DNA of 64,000 bases from Natribaculum luteum (lineage in GTDB: Archaea; Halobacteriota; Halobacteria; Halobacteriales; Natrialbaceae): assembly GCF_023008545.1 (NCBI RefSeq), contig NZ_CP095397.1, positions 1-64,000 on the forward strand. Direction: 5' to 3'. Position 1 is the stretch's first letter. Each line of letters begins with the position of its first letter. A program made the translations under genes and the position numbers. This document shows positions 9,708 to 17,485 of the stretch, piece by piece. The notes under the pieces were generated by a model that was not told the DNA's origin, searched no databases, and saw only the letters and a program-made list of their open reading frames with translations.

Positions 9708-9896
9708 ATGGGTTCGAAGGTGCTCAAAAAATCAGCTATTGCGGGAGTTATTTCGCTCACAGTAACATTGATCATAACCTATATTGCTTCACTAATCTGG
9801 CCGACACCGTGGGAACTGTTTCTCGCTGTCGGATTAGCCTCGTTCTTTTCAGCATTTGGTAGTGCGTACGGTGCACACGTAGAGTATCGTGATTGA
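9708..9896 (+). CDS. small two-helix membrane protein, unknown function
   Basis: A 62-residue protein from the ATG at 9708 (a GTG at 9696 would add four residues). Two hydrophobic segments, about 11-31 and 38-57, are separated by WPTPWE. The second contains Gly/Ala/Ser small-residue positions suited to helix packing. Codon use is clearly more A/T rich than in the neighbours, and the region 9540-10040 as a whole is AT-rich, suggesting acquired DNA. No family recognised. A frame overlapping this one (9626-9862) is less protein-like. Confidence 0.5.
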   Translation: MGSKVLKKSAIAGVISLTVTLIITYIASLIWPTPWELFLAVGLASFFSAFGSAYGAHVEYRD

Positions 9897-10041
9897 AAAC
9901 TGATAAGATGGTACGCGCTGTGAATACCCTACTCCCCTGTAGATGTCACTGTGCTAGATCGCACGTCTATATGTAGCACGCTTCTTTTGACAGCGCCTCG
10001 GTAGTCTGCTCGAGATTTGCTAAATACACAGCGCATATTTC

Positions 10042-10599
10042 TCAATCCAGTTCTTTCACCACTGCTGCCGGATTCCCCTGGACAACGACTTCGTCTGGAA
10101 CGTCCTTGGTGACGACGGCACCGGATGCGATAACGGAGCTATCGCCGACCGTCACGCCGGGATTGAGAACCGCTTGGCCGCCGATCCAGACGTTATCACC
10201 GACTGTGACCGGTTTGCCGTACTCCGGCCCCTCGATTCGCTCGCTCGCATCGAGCGGATGCGTCGCCGTGTAGATGTGGACGCCCGGTGCGATCTGGCAG
10301 TTCTGTCCGATTTCCACCCGACACACGTCCAGGATGACGCAATCGAAGTTCGCATAGAAGTTTTCGCCGACGTGGATGTTGTACCCATAGTCACAGCGAA
10401 ATGGCGGTTCTATCTCGCATTCTTCACCACAAGAGCCGAGAAGCTCTTCTAACAGTTCCCGTCGTTCGGTTTGGTCGTGTGCCGTCGTGCGATTGTAGCG
10501 TCTCGTGAGGTCACGTGCGCGTTTCCGCTCGGCCACAAGTTCGGGGTCGTCGGCGTCGTACAGCTCCCCGTTCAGCATCTTCTCTTTTTCACTATCCAT
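10042..10599 (-). CDS. sugar O-acetyltransferase, maltose/galactoside acetyltransferase type
   Basis: A 185-residue left-handed beta-helix enzyme. The N-terminal Mac domain begins [21 protein letters not shown]. The hexapeptide repeats then run from about 60 to 180, with the acceptor-site segment [11 protein letters not shown], the catalytic His in [27 protein letters not shown], and the ending [11 protein letters not shown]. It acetylates sugars or nod-type acceptors with acetyl-CoA; the true substrate is not predictable. Its length matches the family. A TATA-like box lies 25-30 bases upstream. Codon use is slightly less GC-biased than the helicase gene next to it. Confidence 0.92.
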   Translation of the reverse strand: MDSEKEKMLNGELYDADDPELVAERKRARDLTRRYNRTTAHDQTERRELLEELLGSCGEECEIEPPFRCDYGYNIHVGENFYANFDCVILDVCRVEIGQNCQIAPGVHIYTATHPLDASERIEGPEYGKPVTVGDNVWIGGQAVLNPGVTVGDSSVIASGAVVTKDVPDEVVVQGNPAAVVKELD

Positions 10600-10620
10600 G
10601 GTAGCGTTGATCGGTCGTTC

Positions 10621-10630
10621 GGGTTATATT
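10621..10630 (-). promoter_or_regulatory. TATA-like promoter of the acetyltransferase gene
   Basis: Read on the minus strand this is AATATAACCC, placed about 27 bases before the ATG at 10599. It fits near-leaderless initiation. Confidence 0.5.
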
Positions 10631-10871
10631 CTCCGCACACTCCCAATGATGACCCGCATGTGGAGCGACCGGCGATGAAGACAGCGGATTCCGCGGTTGG
10701 ATTCTACGTACTCGAGGCGGCCTCCTGTGTCACACCAGTTTCACGCTCTCGGCCTGGTTCACGCTCTCGTGGCGTGCGTCTCCATCGAATCGGCCGTCGT
10801 ATCCTAGAGTCGGCGACGTTACTCGTCTCCCCGAACGTATCGCACAGAGTCGAGCCACTAGTCCGTCGGTA

Positions 10872-13697
10872 TCAGTCCCAGAACGACTGGGTCCGTGCGT
10901 ACTCGCGTTCCTGGCGCAGGATGTCCCGGTAGAAGTCGTCCTCGTCCTCGCGGAGTTTGTTGATGATCCGGGCGGCGTTGTGCGGTCCGACCCCGCGGGC
11001 GGCCATCGCGATCACGGCCTTCTTGCCGTGGCTCTGGACCAGACTCGCACTCCGGTAGGCGCGTTCGGTCAGCCGCTCCTGTTCCTCGTCTTTCTCTTCG
11101 GCGCGGACGGCCGCGACCGCCTCCTCGTCCCACGGGTTCAGTGCCGCGATTCGGGTCGATCCGCAGTTCGGACACTCCGGTTGCTCGCGGACCCGTCGGA
11201 CCTTCGTCTTCGACTGCCACTCCTTGCAGTGGGTACACAGCAAGATGACGCGATCGTTCCGGATGCGCTCGCGGACCGTCTCGATGACGCTCGCGTCGGC
11301 GTTCTCGGGCGCGAGCAGTTCCTTCCCCGCCGAGCGACCGCCCCGTCCGACCGGGCTGTGTCCCCGGGTCGTCGCCACCTCGAGATCACCCTCTCGGATC
11401 GCCTCGAGCACGCGACTCGCCTGCTCGACATCCAGGTCCTCGTGGAACACCTCGCGGACGGCCTCTGCGTACATCGGCGTGTCCTCGAGTGCGGCCAGCA
11501 GGCGGTCGTTCGACAGTCGGCCGGACCCCTGCCAGCGTTTGAGCGCGCCGAACTTCGCCGACACCTGCGAGAGTCGAAAGGCGAGGGCGTCGGAGCGCTT
11601 GAGTCCGAGTTCGACGATCGTCTCTACGTGGCCGGGGTCGGTCTCCTCCAGCACCTCGAGGACGTCGCTCGTCGCGATCGACGTCGGCACCTCGAGTTCG
11701 ATCCGGTAGGGGTCGATCTCCAGACCGACGGAGGAGCCGGTTCGCTGGCCGAGCAGCGCCGAGAGCACCCGACCGAGCGTCTCGTTGGCCATGTGACCGA
11801 GGTGGGCGTTGACGACGACCGTCCGGCCCTCGCGTTCGACCAGCACCCGGTCGTCGGTCGGCATTGGCGCGCCGCTCTCGACGTGGCGCTCGAGCGGGTC
11901 GACCGCCCGTTCGACGGTGTACTCGTCGCCGGGGTAGCGACTCGCCAGTTCTCGAGCGACGGCGGCCCCGTCGGCTCCGGCGGCGAGTTGCGCTTCGGCG
12001 ACGTCGCGTATCTCTCCAACCTCCTGGGCGACGGCGTACGGGACGGGGATCTCCTGGCCGATCCAGGAGGGGATCTCGCCGGCGGGGTCCTCGATGGGGC
12101 TGACCTTCACGACGCCCTCGTCGTCGTCGACCTCCGCGATGCGCCACATCTCGCCACGCTGGACGAACACCTCACCCGGCGTGGCGAAGTTGACGACGAA
12201 CCGCTCGTCCAGGGTCCCGATCTGCTTGCTCGAGGCGATGTCCGTGACCTCGTAGGTCTCCTCGTCGGGGATCATCGAGAGGTTCGCGTAGACGTACTGC
12301 CAGGTGCCGCCGCTCGTCTCGATGCGGTCCTCGCTCTCGTCGAACCAGACGATCCGATTGCGGTGGAGTTCCGAGAGGACGTCGCGGAACTGCGCTTCCG
12401 TGAGGGCCCGGAAGGGGTACGACCGCGAGACGATCTCGTAGGCGGTCTCGACGAACGTCGCGCCCTGGCTCTGGACGATGCCGGGGATCTGGTTCGCGAC
12501 GACGTCGAGACTCCCCTCGTGGATCGCCGCGGGTTCGACCTCACCGGCGCGGGCGCGACGGGCGATCGCCAGCGCCTCGAGTGTGTCGTCCGGCCGCGTC
12601 GTGACGATCGTCCCCCGAGAGACGGCGTCCATGCGGTGGCCCGCCCGCCCGATCCGCTGGAGCAGGCGCGTCACCTGGCGCGGGCTCTGGTACTGGACCA
12701 CGTGGTCGACGCTGCCCACGTCGATACCCAGTTCCATCGAGGAGGTACAGAGCAGGCCCTCGAGTTCGCCCGCCTTGAACCGGTCTTCGACGTCGATCCG
12801 GGCCTCCTTCGAGAGCGAGCCGTGGTGGACGCCGATCGGCAGGTCGAGTTCCCGAAATCGGGAGCCCAGCGCCTCGGCCGTCTGTCGAGTGTTGACGAAG
12901 ATCAGCGTCGACTCGTGGTCGGCGACGAGGTCCCGAATCAGGCGGACGTGACTCGCCGTCTCGGGTTCGGTCATCAGTTTGCCGGCGAGGCGTTCGTCCT
13001 CCTCGGTGATCTCGGGCTCCCGGACCGCCACGGAGACGTTACTCCCGACGTCGATCTCGCGGATCTCGCAGGGGCGAGCGCCCGTCAGGAACTGTCCGAC
13101 CGCCTCGGGGTCGCCGACGGTCGCCGAGAGACCGATCCGCTGGAACGGGCCCGACAGCTCGCGCAGGCGCTCCAGGCCGACCGCCAGTTGCGCCCCGCGC
13201 TTGGAGGCGGCGAGTTCGTGGACCTCGTCGATCACGACGTGGGAGACGTCGGCGAGCGCCTCGCGCAGGCGTTCGCCCGTCAACATTGCCTGCAGGGTCT
13301 CCGGCGTCGTGATCAGCACGTCCGGCGGGTCCTCGGCCTGCTTTCCCCGTCGATACTGGGTCGTGTCGCCGTGGCGGACGTCCACCTCGAGGTCGAGCGT
13401 CTCGCCCCACCACTCGAGACGTTCGCGCATGTCGCGGTTGAGCGCTCGCAGCGGCGTGACGTACAGCGCACCGAAACCGTCTGGCGGGTCGGCGACGAGG
13501 TCGTCGAAGACGGGCAACATCGCGGTCTCGGTCTTGCCACTCCCGGTCGGCGCGATCACGAGCGTGTCCTCGCCGGCGGCGAGTGGCGGAATCGCGAGTC
13601 GCTGTGGCGCTGTCGGCGTCGAGAAGCCGCGTTCGGAGAGGGCCTGACGAACCGTCGAACCGAGGTGGGTGAACGCCGCGACGTCCCCGTCGGTCAT
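10872..13697 (-). CDS. lhr: Lhr-type (aLhr2) superfamily 2 DNA/RNA helicase
   Basis: A 941-residue helicase. Motif I is APTGSGKTE (about 50-58), motif II VIDEVHEL, motif III LSATVG, motif IV FVNTRQTAE, motif V SSMELGIDVGSVDHV and motif VI QRIGRAGHR. These are followed by the Lhr-specific winged-helix and beta-barrel core and a C-terminal zinc-binding segment with CTHC and CPNC pairs (about 820-845). aLhr2 enzymes act at forks and branched or RNA-DNA structures and on RNA. The length is within the usual range for archaeal Lhr. A TATA-like box sits about 27 bases before the ATG. It is a single-gene unit. Confidence 0.93.
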   Translation of the reverse strand: MTDGDVAAFTHLGSTVRQALSERGFSTPTAPQRLAIPPLAAGEDTLVIAPTGSGKTETAMLPVFDDLVADPPDGFGALYVTPLRALNRDMRERLEWWGETLDLEVDVRHGDTTQYRRGKQAEDPPDVLITTPETLQAMLTGERLREALADVSHVVIDEVHELAASKRGAQLAVGLERLRELSGPFQRIGLSATVGDPEAVGQFLTGARPCEIREIDVGSNVSVAVREPEITEEDERLAGKLMTEPETASHVRLIRDLVADHESTLIFVNTRQTAEALGSRFRELDLPIGVHHGSLSKEARIDVEDRFKAGELEGLLCTSSMELGIDVGSVDHVVQYQSPRQVTRLLQRIGRAGHRMDAVSRGTIVTTRPDDTLEALAIARRARAGEVEPAAIHEGSLDVVANQIPGIVQSQGATFVETAYEIVSRSYPFRALTEAQFRDVLSELHRNRIVWFDESEDRIETSGGTWQYVYANLSMIPDEETYEVTDIASSKQIGTLDERFVVNFATPGEVFVQRGEMWRIAEVDDDEGVVKVSPIEDPAGEIPSWIGQEIPVPYAVAQEVGEIRDVAEAQLAAGADGAAVARELASRYPGDEYTVERAVDPLERHVESGAPMPTDDRVLVEREGRTVVVNAHLGHMANETLGRVLSALLGQRTGSSVGLEIDPYRIELEVPTSIATSDVLEVLEETDPGHVETIVELGLKRSDALAFRLSQVSAKFGALKRWQGSGRLSNDRLLAALEDTPMYAEAVREVFHEDLDVEQASRVLEAIREGDLEVATTRGHSPVGRGGRSAGKELLAPENADASVIETVRERIRNDRVILLCTHCKEWQSKTKVRRVREQPECPNCGSTRIAALNPWDEEAVAAVRAEEKDEEQERLTERAYRSASLVQSHGKKAVIAMAARGVGPHNAARIINKLREDEDDFYRDILRQEREYARTQSFWD

Positions 13698-13721
13698 CGG
13701 ATCCGACTACGGGCGAACGTC

Positions 13722-13730
13722 GGATAAGAC
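13722..13730 (-). promoter_or_regulatory. TATA-like promoter of lhr
   Basis: On the minus strand TCTTATCCG lies about 27-30 bases before the lhr ATG at 13697, consistent with leaderless transcription. Confidence 0.45.
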
Positions 13731-13773
13731 CGTTGTTTCGCACATTACAGACCGGTTTGAGCGATCCGAGCGA

Positions 13774-14070
13774 TCACTCGAGCCCCCACTCTTCGTCCTC
13801 GAGCCGTTCGGTCGCGAGGTCGTCTCGATCGCCGAGGACGCGAAAGACGAAGCCGGCGTCGTCGCGCTCGAACTGGAGATCGATCGTCGTCACGTCCGCG
13901 GTCACCTCCCGGACGATCGGCGACGGCCGACCGGCGGAAGGGGACTCGAGGTCGTAGTCCTCGTAGGCGATCTGCGTCGACGCCTCGATCAGGTCGTCCT
14001 CGCCGTAGACGTCGGCGTCGATGCCGCCGCCGGTTTCCATCTCCCGTATCTCGAGTCGGTACGTTTCCAT
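13774..14070 (-). CDS. small acidic haloarchaeal protein, unknown function
   Basis: A 98-residue acidic protein from the ATG at 14070 (METYRLEIREMETGGG). It looks like a compact single domain with alternating hydrophobic strand-like stretches (VTADVTTIDLQFERD, GFVFRVLGDRDDL) and no membrane segment or cysteine. Longer in-frame starts upstream would add Arg-rich sequence typical of non-coding frames and are rejected. It lies between the ferredoxin gene and lhr on the same strand with gaps of about 70 bases on each side. I do not recognise the family. Confidence 0.7.
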   Translation of the reverse strand: METYRLEIREMETGGGIDADVYGEDDLIEASTQIAYEDYDLESPSAGRPSPIVREVTADVTTIDLQFERDDAGFVFRVLGDRDDLATERLEDEEWGLE

Positions 14071-14138
14071 CGACACACTGGTCGGAGTTCGCACAAAAAC
14101 AAGGGATTCGGGCTTGCAGGTGCCGTTTCGGTCGGCCG

Positions 14139-14531
14139 CTACTTCCAGGGCGTCCCCATCACCTCGGCCTGAATGCCGTGGCCGACGCGCAGTCGGCAGT
14201 CCGACTCCGGCGTCGCGACGCAGGCGAGGACGAACCCTCGATTGCGGGCGCGCTCTTTCAGTCCGCGAGGGACTTCGACGTGGGTGACCTCGCCCTCGAG
14301 TAGCTGTGCGGTACAGGTCCCGCACGCGCCGTACAGGCAGCCGTAGGGGACGGACAGGCCAGCTGCTTCCGCGGCGTCGATGATCGTCTCGCCCCGACCG
14401 ACGGCGATCGTCTCCTCCCGGCCGTCGTCCCAGACGAGGGAGACGGTGTGGGAGTCTCGGTTCCGGGAACGGGACACGGAGTCGAGGTCGGGATCGGGAT
14501 CGGAGTCGGAATCGGAATCCGAAGACCCCAT
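14139..14531 (-). CDS. 2Fe-2S plant-type ferredoxin
   Basis: A 130-residue ferredoxin. After an Asp/Ser-repeat N-terminus (1-28) comes a beta-grasp domain with cluster ligands C65, C70, C73 and C104 (C-x4-C-x2-C-x30-C). It ends VGHGIQAEVMGTPWK. It is an electron carrier. The ATG lies only 4 bases after the stop of the methanethiol oxidase-like gene, so the two are co-transcribed and this ferredoxin may serve that enzyme. The DSDSDSDPDPD stretch is a low-complexity acidic tail typical of halophiles. Confidence 0.93.
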   Translation of the reverse strand: MGSSDSDSDSDPDPDLDSVSRSRNRDSHTVSLVWDDGREETIAVGRGETIIDAAEAAGLSVPYGCLYGACGTCTAQLLEGEVTHVEVPRGLKERARNRGFVLACVATPESDCRLRVGHGIQAEVMGTPWK

Positions 14532-14535
14532 CGGC

Positions 14536-15942
14536 TCACTGCCAGACGTCGCTGGTGCAGTCGCCGCCGGGCCACCGGATCTCGTGGGCGCGGGCGGGGC
14601 CGCCGGGCGCGTCGCCGAAGTCGACCAGGAACTCCTCGTCGAGTTCCATCCGGCCCTCGTCGGGGAAGACGTCGGCTTTTAGCATGAGCGACCCTTCCTC
14701 GGCGATCTCCGGGTAGAACTGGTTGTCCCACGTCGAGAACAGCGACGTCGTCCAGTAGAGCCGACGGCCGTCCCGGGAGAGTTGCAGCATCTGTGGTGCG
14801 CCGCGGATCTCGGTGCCCTTGACCTCCTGGCGGTCGCCGAAGAGGCCGCCGGCCCAGATCCGGTCGACCAGCCGCGGGTTACCCATGTCGCTGACGTCGT
14901 ACATGCGGACGTCGCCGTGGAGCCAGTTCGAGTAGAACAGGTACTGGTCGTCCAGCGAGAGGACGATGTCGGTGATCAGCGGCGGCACGGGCATGTCCCA
15001 GTCCTCGTGCTCGCGTGGCTCCTCGTCGATGGCGACCTCCCAGTCCCAGGTGCCGTCGCTCTCCTCGAAAAAGCGGATGATGTTCGAGGACAGCGCCGCG
15101 CCGACGTAGCCCTGGGTCTCCTCGGGATTGTGGCTCATCCGAACCTCGAGTGGGATCTGGCCCTCCTCGCCGAACTCGAGGGTCTGGACGTGCTCGCGGC
15201 TCTCCCAGTCCCAGATGTGGATGCTGTCGCCGTACTTGCCTGCCTCGACGTCGTCGAGGTCGAAGCCAGGGTAGTAGGTATTCGGCGCGGCCCACTCCGT
15301 CGAGATCATGACGTCGTGGCGCGGTTGGTACCAGTAGTCGTAGTTCATCTCCATCTCGCCGCGGTCTGCCTCCCAGTGGCCGTCGATCGTGAAGTCGTCC
15401 TGGTCGAGCTGGAGGAAGCCACCGGGGAGTTCGCCGTCGGCGTTCCCGAGCATGCTGATGACGACTTTTCCGCCGGGGACACAGTGGACCGTGTGCGGGG
15501 CCGAGAGGTCGTGCTCGAAGATCTCCTCGGGTTCGATCACCTTCACCATCTCCGGATTTCGTGGATCCTCGACGTCGATGATGTGGATGCGCGAGGAACG
15601 CTGGCCGGGGACGACGAGGTACTGCCGGGAGAGCCCCTCGGCGTGACAGGACGACGAACAGGCGTTCCAGCCGAAGTGGTGGAGTTCGTCACCCTCGTTT
15701 GGCATCTCGACGACGTCGACGAGTTCGCTGTACGTCTCCGACTGCGGGTCGACGTCGACGATGCCGACGAAGCCGGGTCCTTGCTGTTCCATCCCCACCC
15801 GCGGTGCCATCACGTACGCGGTCTTCTCGCGTTCGGATTCGGTCCGCATGGCCGCTGGCGTCGGATAGCCCGGCCCCTCGACGTCCGGGTGTTCGTGGGC
15901 GTGTTCTGCGTGGCTGTGGGCGTGGTCCTCGGTATCGCTCAT
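14536..15942 (-). CDS. selenium-binding protein / methanethiol oxidase (SBP56) family
   Basis: A 468-residue beta-propeller protein of the SBP56/SELENBP1/MTO family. Known members use copper to oxidise methanethiol to formaldehyde, H2S and H2O2. Family blocks are present: HHFGWNACSSSCH near 90-100, the HDLSAPHTVHC block, RHDVMISTEWAAPNTYYPG, and the SLDDQYLFYSNWLHGDVRMYD block. The ATG at 15942 (MSDTEDHAHSHAEHAHEHPD) is preferred to an in-frame GTG 12 bases earlier. Its N-terminus holds five alternating His residues, a likely metal-binding strand. The cysteine motif reads C-S-S-S-C where the family usually has C-S-S-C. It is followed 4 bases later by a ferredoxin gene. Confidence 0.92.
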   Translation of the reverse strand: MSDTEDHAHSHAEHAHEHPDVEGPGYPTPAAMRTESEREKTAYVMAPRVGMEQQGPGFVGIVDVDPQSETYSELVDVVEMPNEGDELHHFGWNACSSSCHAEGLSRQYLVVPGQRSSRIHIIDVEDPRNPEMVKVIEPEEIFEHDLSAPHTVHCVPGGKVVISMLGNADGELPGGFLQLDQDDFTIDGHWEADRGEMEMNYDYWYQPRHDVMISTEWAAPNTYYPGFDLDDVEAGKYGDSIHIWDWESREHVQTLEFGEEGQIPLEVRMSHNPEETQGYVGAALSSNIIRFFEESDGTWDWEVAIDEEPREHEDWDMPVPPLITDIVLSLDDQYLFYSNWLHGDVRMYDVSDMGNPRLVDRIWAGGLFGDRQEVKGTEIRGAPQMLQLSRDGRRLYWTTSLFSTWDNQFYPEIAEEGSLMLKADVFPDEGRMELDEEFLVDFGDAPGGPARAHEIRWPGGDCTSDVWQ

Positions 15943-16097
15943 AGTGTTACCCACTCAAGGTATGTTATCTCGAACCATGGTATTTTCTATGCAATTCCTG
16001 TCACATTCGCCGGTCGAAACGGAGTCGTCGCGACACGATCCCCGTCGACGACCGAGAGAAGGATCACACGGCCCGTCGGCTCGAACGCCGACGAACG

Positions 16098-16565
16098 TCA
16101 ATCGCTCCGTTCGTTCAACAGCAACTCCTCGCGGCGCTCGGGATCCTCCGCCGGCGAGAGCGCCACGGCCTCGAGTGTCGCGACGTCTTTCGTCGTCCGT
16201 GGGCCGCCAACGCCCGTCGCGACGAACCGCGACTCGTAGTCGGCGACCTCGGCGAGCGGTCGGCCGTCGCGAAAGAACGCGAGCAGCCCGTCGAGGGCGG
16301 TTTCGACGTCGACGCAGACCCGATACCCGTCTGCCGACTCGACGAGCACGTGTGTCGTTTCCCCGGGAACCGACGCCAACTCGAGCAGCGCCGACACCTC
16401 GACGCCGCGCCAGGCGGCCGTGTAGTGGTCGCCCGAGTTACAGTCGATGCGGACCGGTCGCTCTCGAGACGGGAGCGCCGCGAGGTCGTCGCCGGCCATC
16501 GTCACCTCGTCGTCGCCGACGACGGTGATCGGCGACGAGAGCACCGGTTCGTTCGAGCCAGTCAT
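16098..16565 (-). CDS. stand-alone molybdopterin-binding (sulfite oxidase-like) domain protein
   Basis: A 155-residue protein resembling a minimal oxidoreductase molybdopterin-binding (SUOX) domain: VRIDCNSGDHYTAAWRGVEVSALLELA carries the conserved Cys region and the W-x-G-V stretch, followed by HVLVESADGYRV and an RFVATG segment. No signal peptide, haem domain or dimerisation domain is present. Full sulfite oxidases or YedY-like enzymes are larger, so it may bind a partner or be non-catalytic. It lies 94 bases downstream of rpe and probably has its own promoter. Confidence 0.72.
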   Translation of the reverse strand: MTGSNEPVLSSPITVVGDDEVTMAGDDLAALPSRERPVRIDCNSGDHYTAAWRGVEVSALLELASVPGETTHVLVESADGYRVCVDVETALDGLLAFFRDGRPLAEVADYESRFVATGVGGPRTTKDVATLEAVALSPAEDPERREELLLNERSD

Positions 16566-16659
16566 GCTGTTCTCGTGGACAGATGGCGTCGACCACCCTA
16601 AGCGTTGGCCGGTGCTCGGAGCCAGTCAGCACGACATCCCGAGACAGAAACCAGGCGGG

Positions 16660-17472
16660 TCAGACGGATCGATACGGTCCGAGTCGCGTCCCGTCGAGGA
16701 GGTAGGCCTCGCCGTCGGCCAGCCCGCCGGGCAGAAACGGCGCGAGAAACGACTGTCCCTCGACGTTCACCCACGTCCCGCCGGCAAGGTCGTTGAACGC
16801 CGGGACGACGACGAGTCGGGGCGGCGTTCCGCCCTCGAGCCACGGGAGCCCCTGGTAGGCCGATCGCTCGGCGAACGGCGCGGGATCGACCCTGCCTCGC
16901 AGCCACGCCGGTTCGACGCGACTCCCGCCGACCCCGTCCTCGAGGCGCACGCACGGGTGCTCGTGGCCGATACAGACGACGTCGGCCTCGAGCACCTCGC
17001 GGGCCGGCCAGGTGTGGCCGTGACAGACGCCGACGTCGCCGAGTCGGACGCCGTCGCCCGGAACGATCTCCACGCCGCCCGCCCGCTGGTCACCGAACCA
17101 CGTCTCGATCATCCCGTCGTGATTGCCCTTCACCACCGTCACCGAAAGCGTCGGCGGCAACGACTCGAGCAGGACCTCGAGTTCGCCCCGTTCGGCACCG
17201 CCGGGGTCGCCGATCGAGTGCATCAGATCGCCGAGGACGACGAGCCGATCCGGAGCCGTCCGCTCGACGAGCGCCAGCAGCCGCTCCCGTCGCTCGTCGG
17301 CGCGGCTCGGCACGTCGACGCCGCGTTCGTAGCGCAAGCCGGCCTCGTAGCCCGCGTGGTAGTCGGCGACGACGAGTGCCCGTTCGTCGCCGAGCCGTGC
17401 CACGGCCGCCGGCTCGTCGGGCACCGGCTCGAGCAGCGGTCCAGGACCGTCCCGACGCGGTTCGTCTCTCAT
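16660..17472 (-). CDS. rpe: calcineurin-like phosphoesterase of the RPA operon
   Basis: A 270-residue metallophosphoesterase with the five metal-binding blocks: ADYHAG (about 36), VVLGDLMHS, VKGNHDGM, VCHGHTWPA and CIGHEHPCV. The C-terminus is specific to an archaeal subfamily. It starts 13 bases after the stop of rpap1 and is third in rpa1-rpap1-rpe, the order known for the RPA1 operon of Haloferax volcanii. The operon position suggests a role in DNA metabolism, such as nuclease or phosphatase action at single-stranded DNA; the activity itself is not established here. Confidence 0.88.
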   Translation of the reverse strand: MRDEPRRDGPGPLLEPVPDEPAAVARLGDERALVVADYHAGYEAGLRYERGVDVPSRADERRERLLALVERTAPDRLVVLGDLMHSIGDPGGAERGELEVLLESLPPTLSVTVVKGNHDGMIETWFGDQRAGGVEIVPGDGVRLGDVGVCHGHTWPAREVLEADVVCIGHEHPCVRLEDGVGGSRVEPAWLRGRVDPAPFAERSAYQGLPWLEGGTPPRLVVVPAFNDLAGGTWVNVEGQSFLAPFLPGGLADGEAYLLDGTRLGPYRSV

Positions 17473-17485
17473 CTCGGCTCGCGAC

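Noticed and set aside
9626-9862. 78-codon frame overlapping the small two-helix protein
   Set aside because: Less protein-like, with many Cys, Tyr and Phe at odd positions; the overlapping frame at 9708 has a clean two-helix membrane pattern.
10740-10769. Direct repeat TTCACGCTCTCG, twice, 6 bases apart
   Set aside because: Short, only two units, no gene or promoter context; probably chance or minor slippage.
10980-13727. 915-codon plus-strand frame opposite lhr
   Set aside because: Pure antisense shadow of the helicase gene, whose seven helicase motifs are in order on the minus strand.
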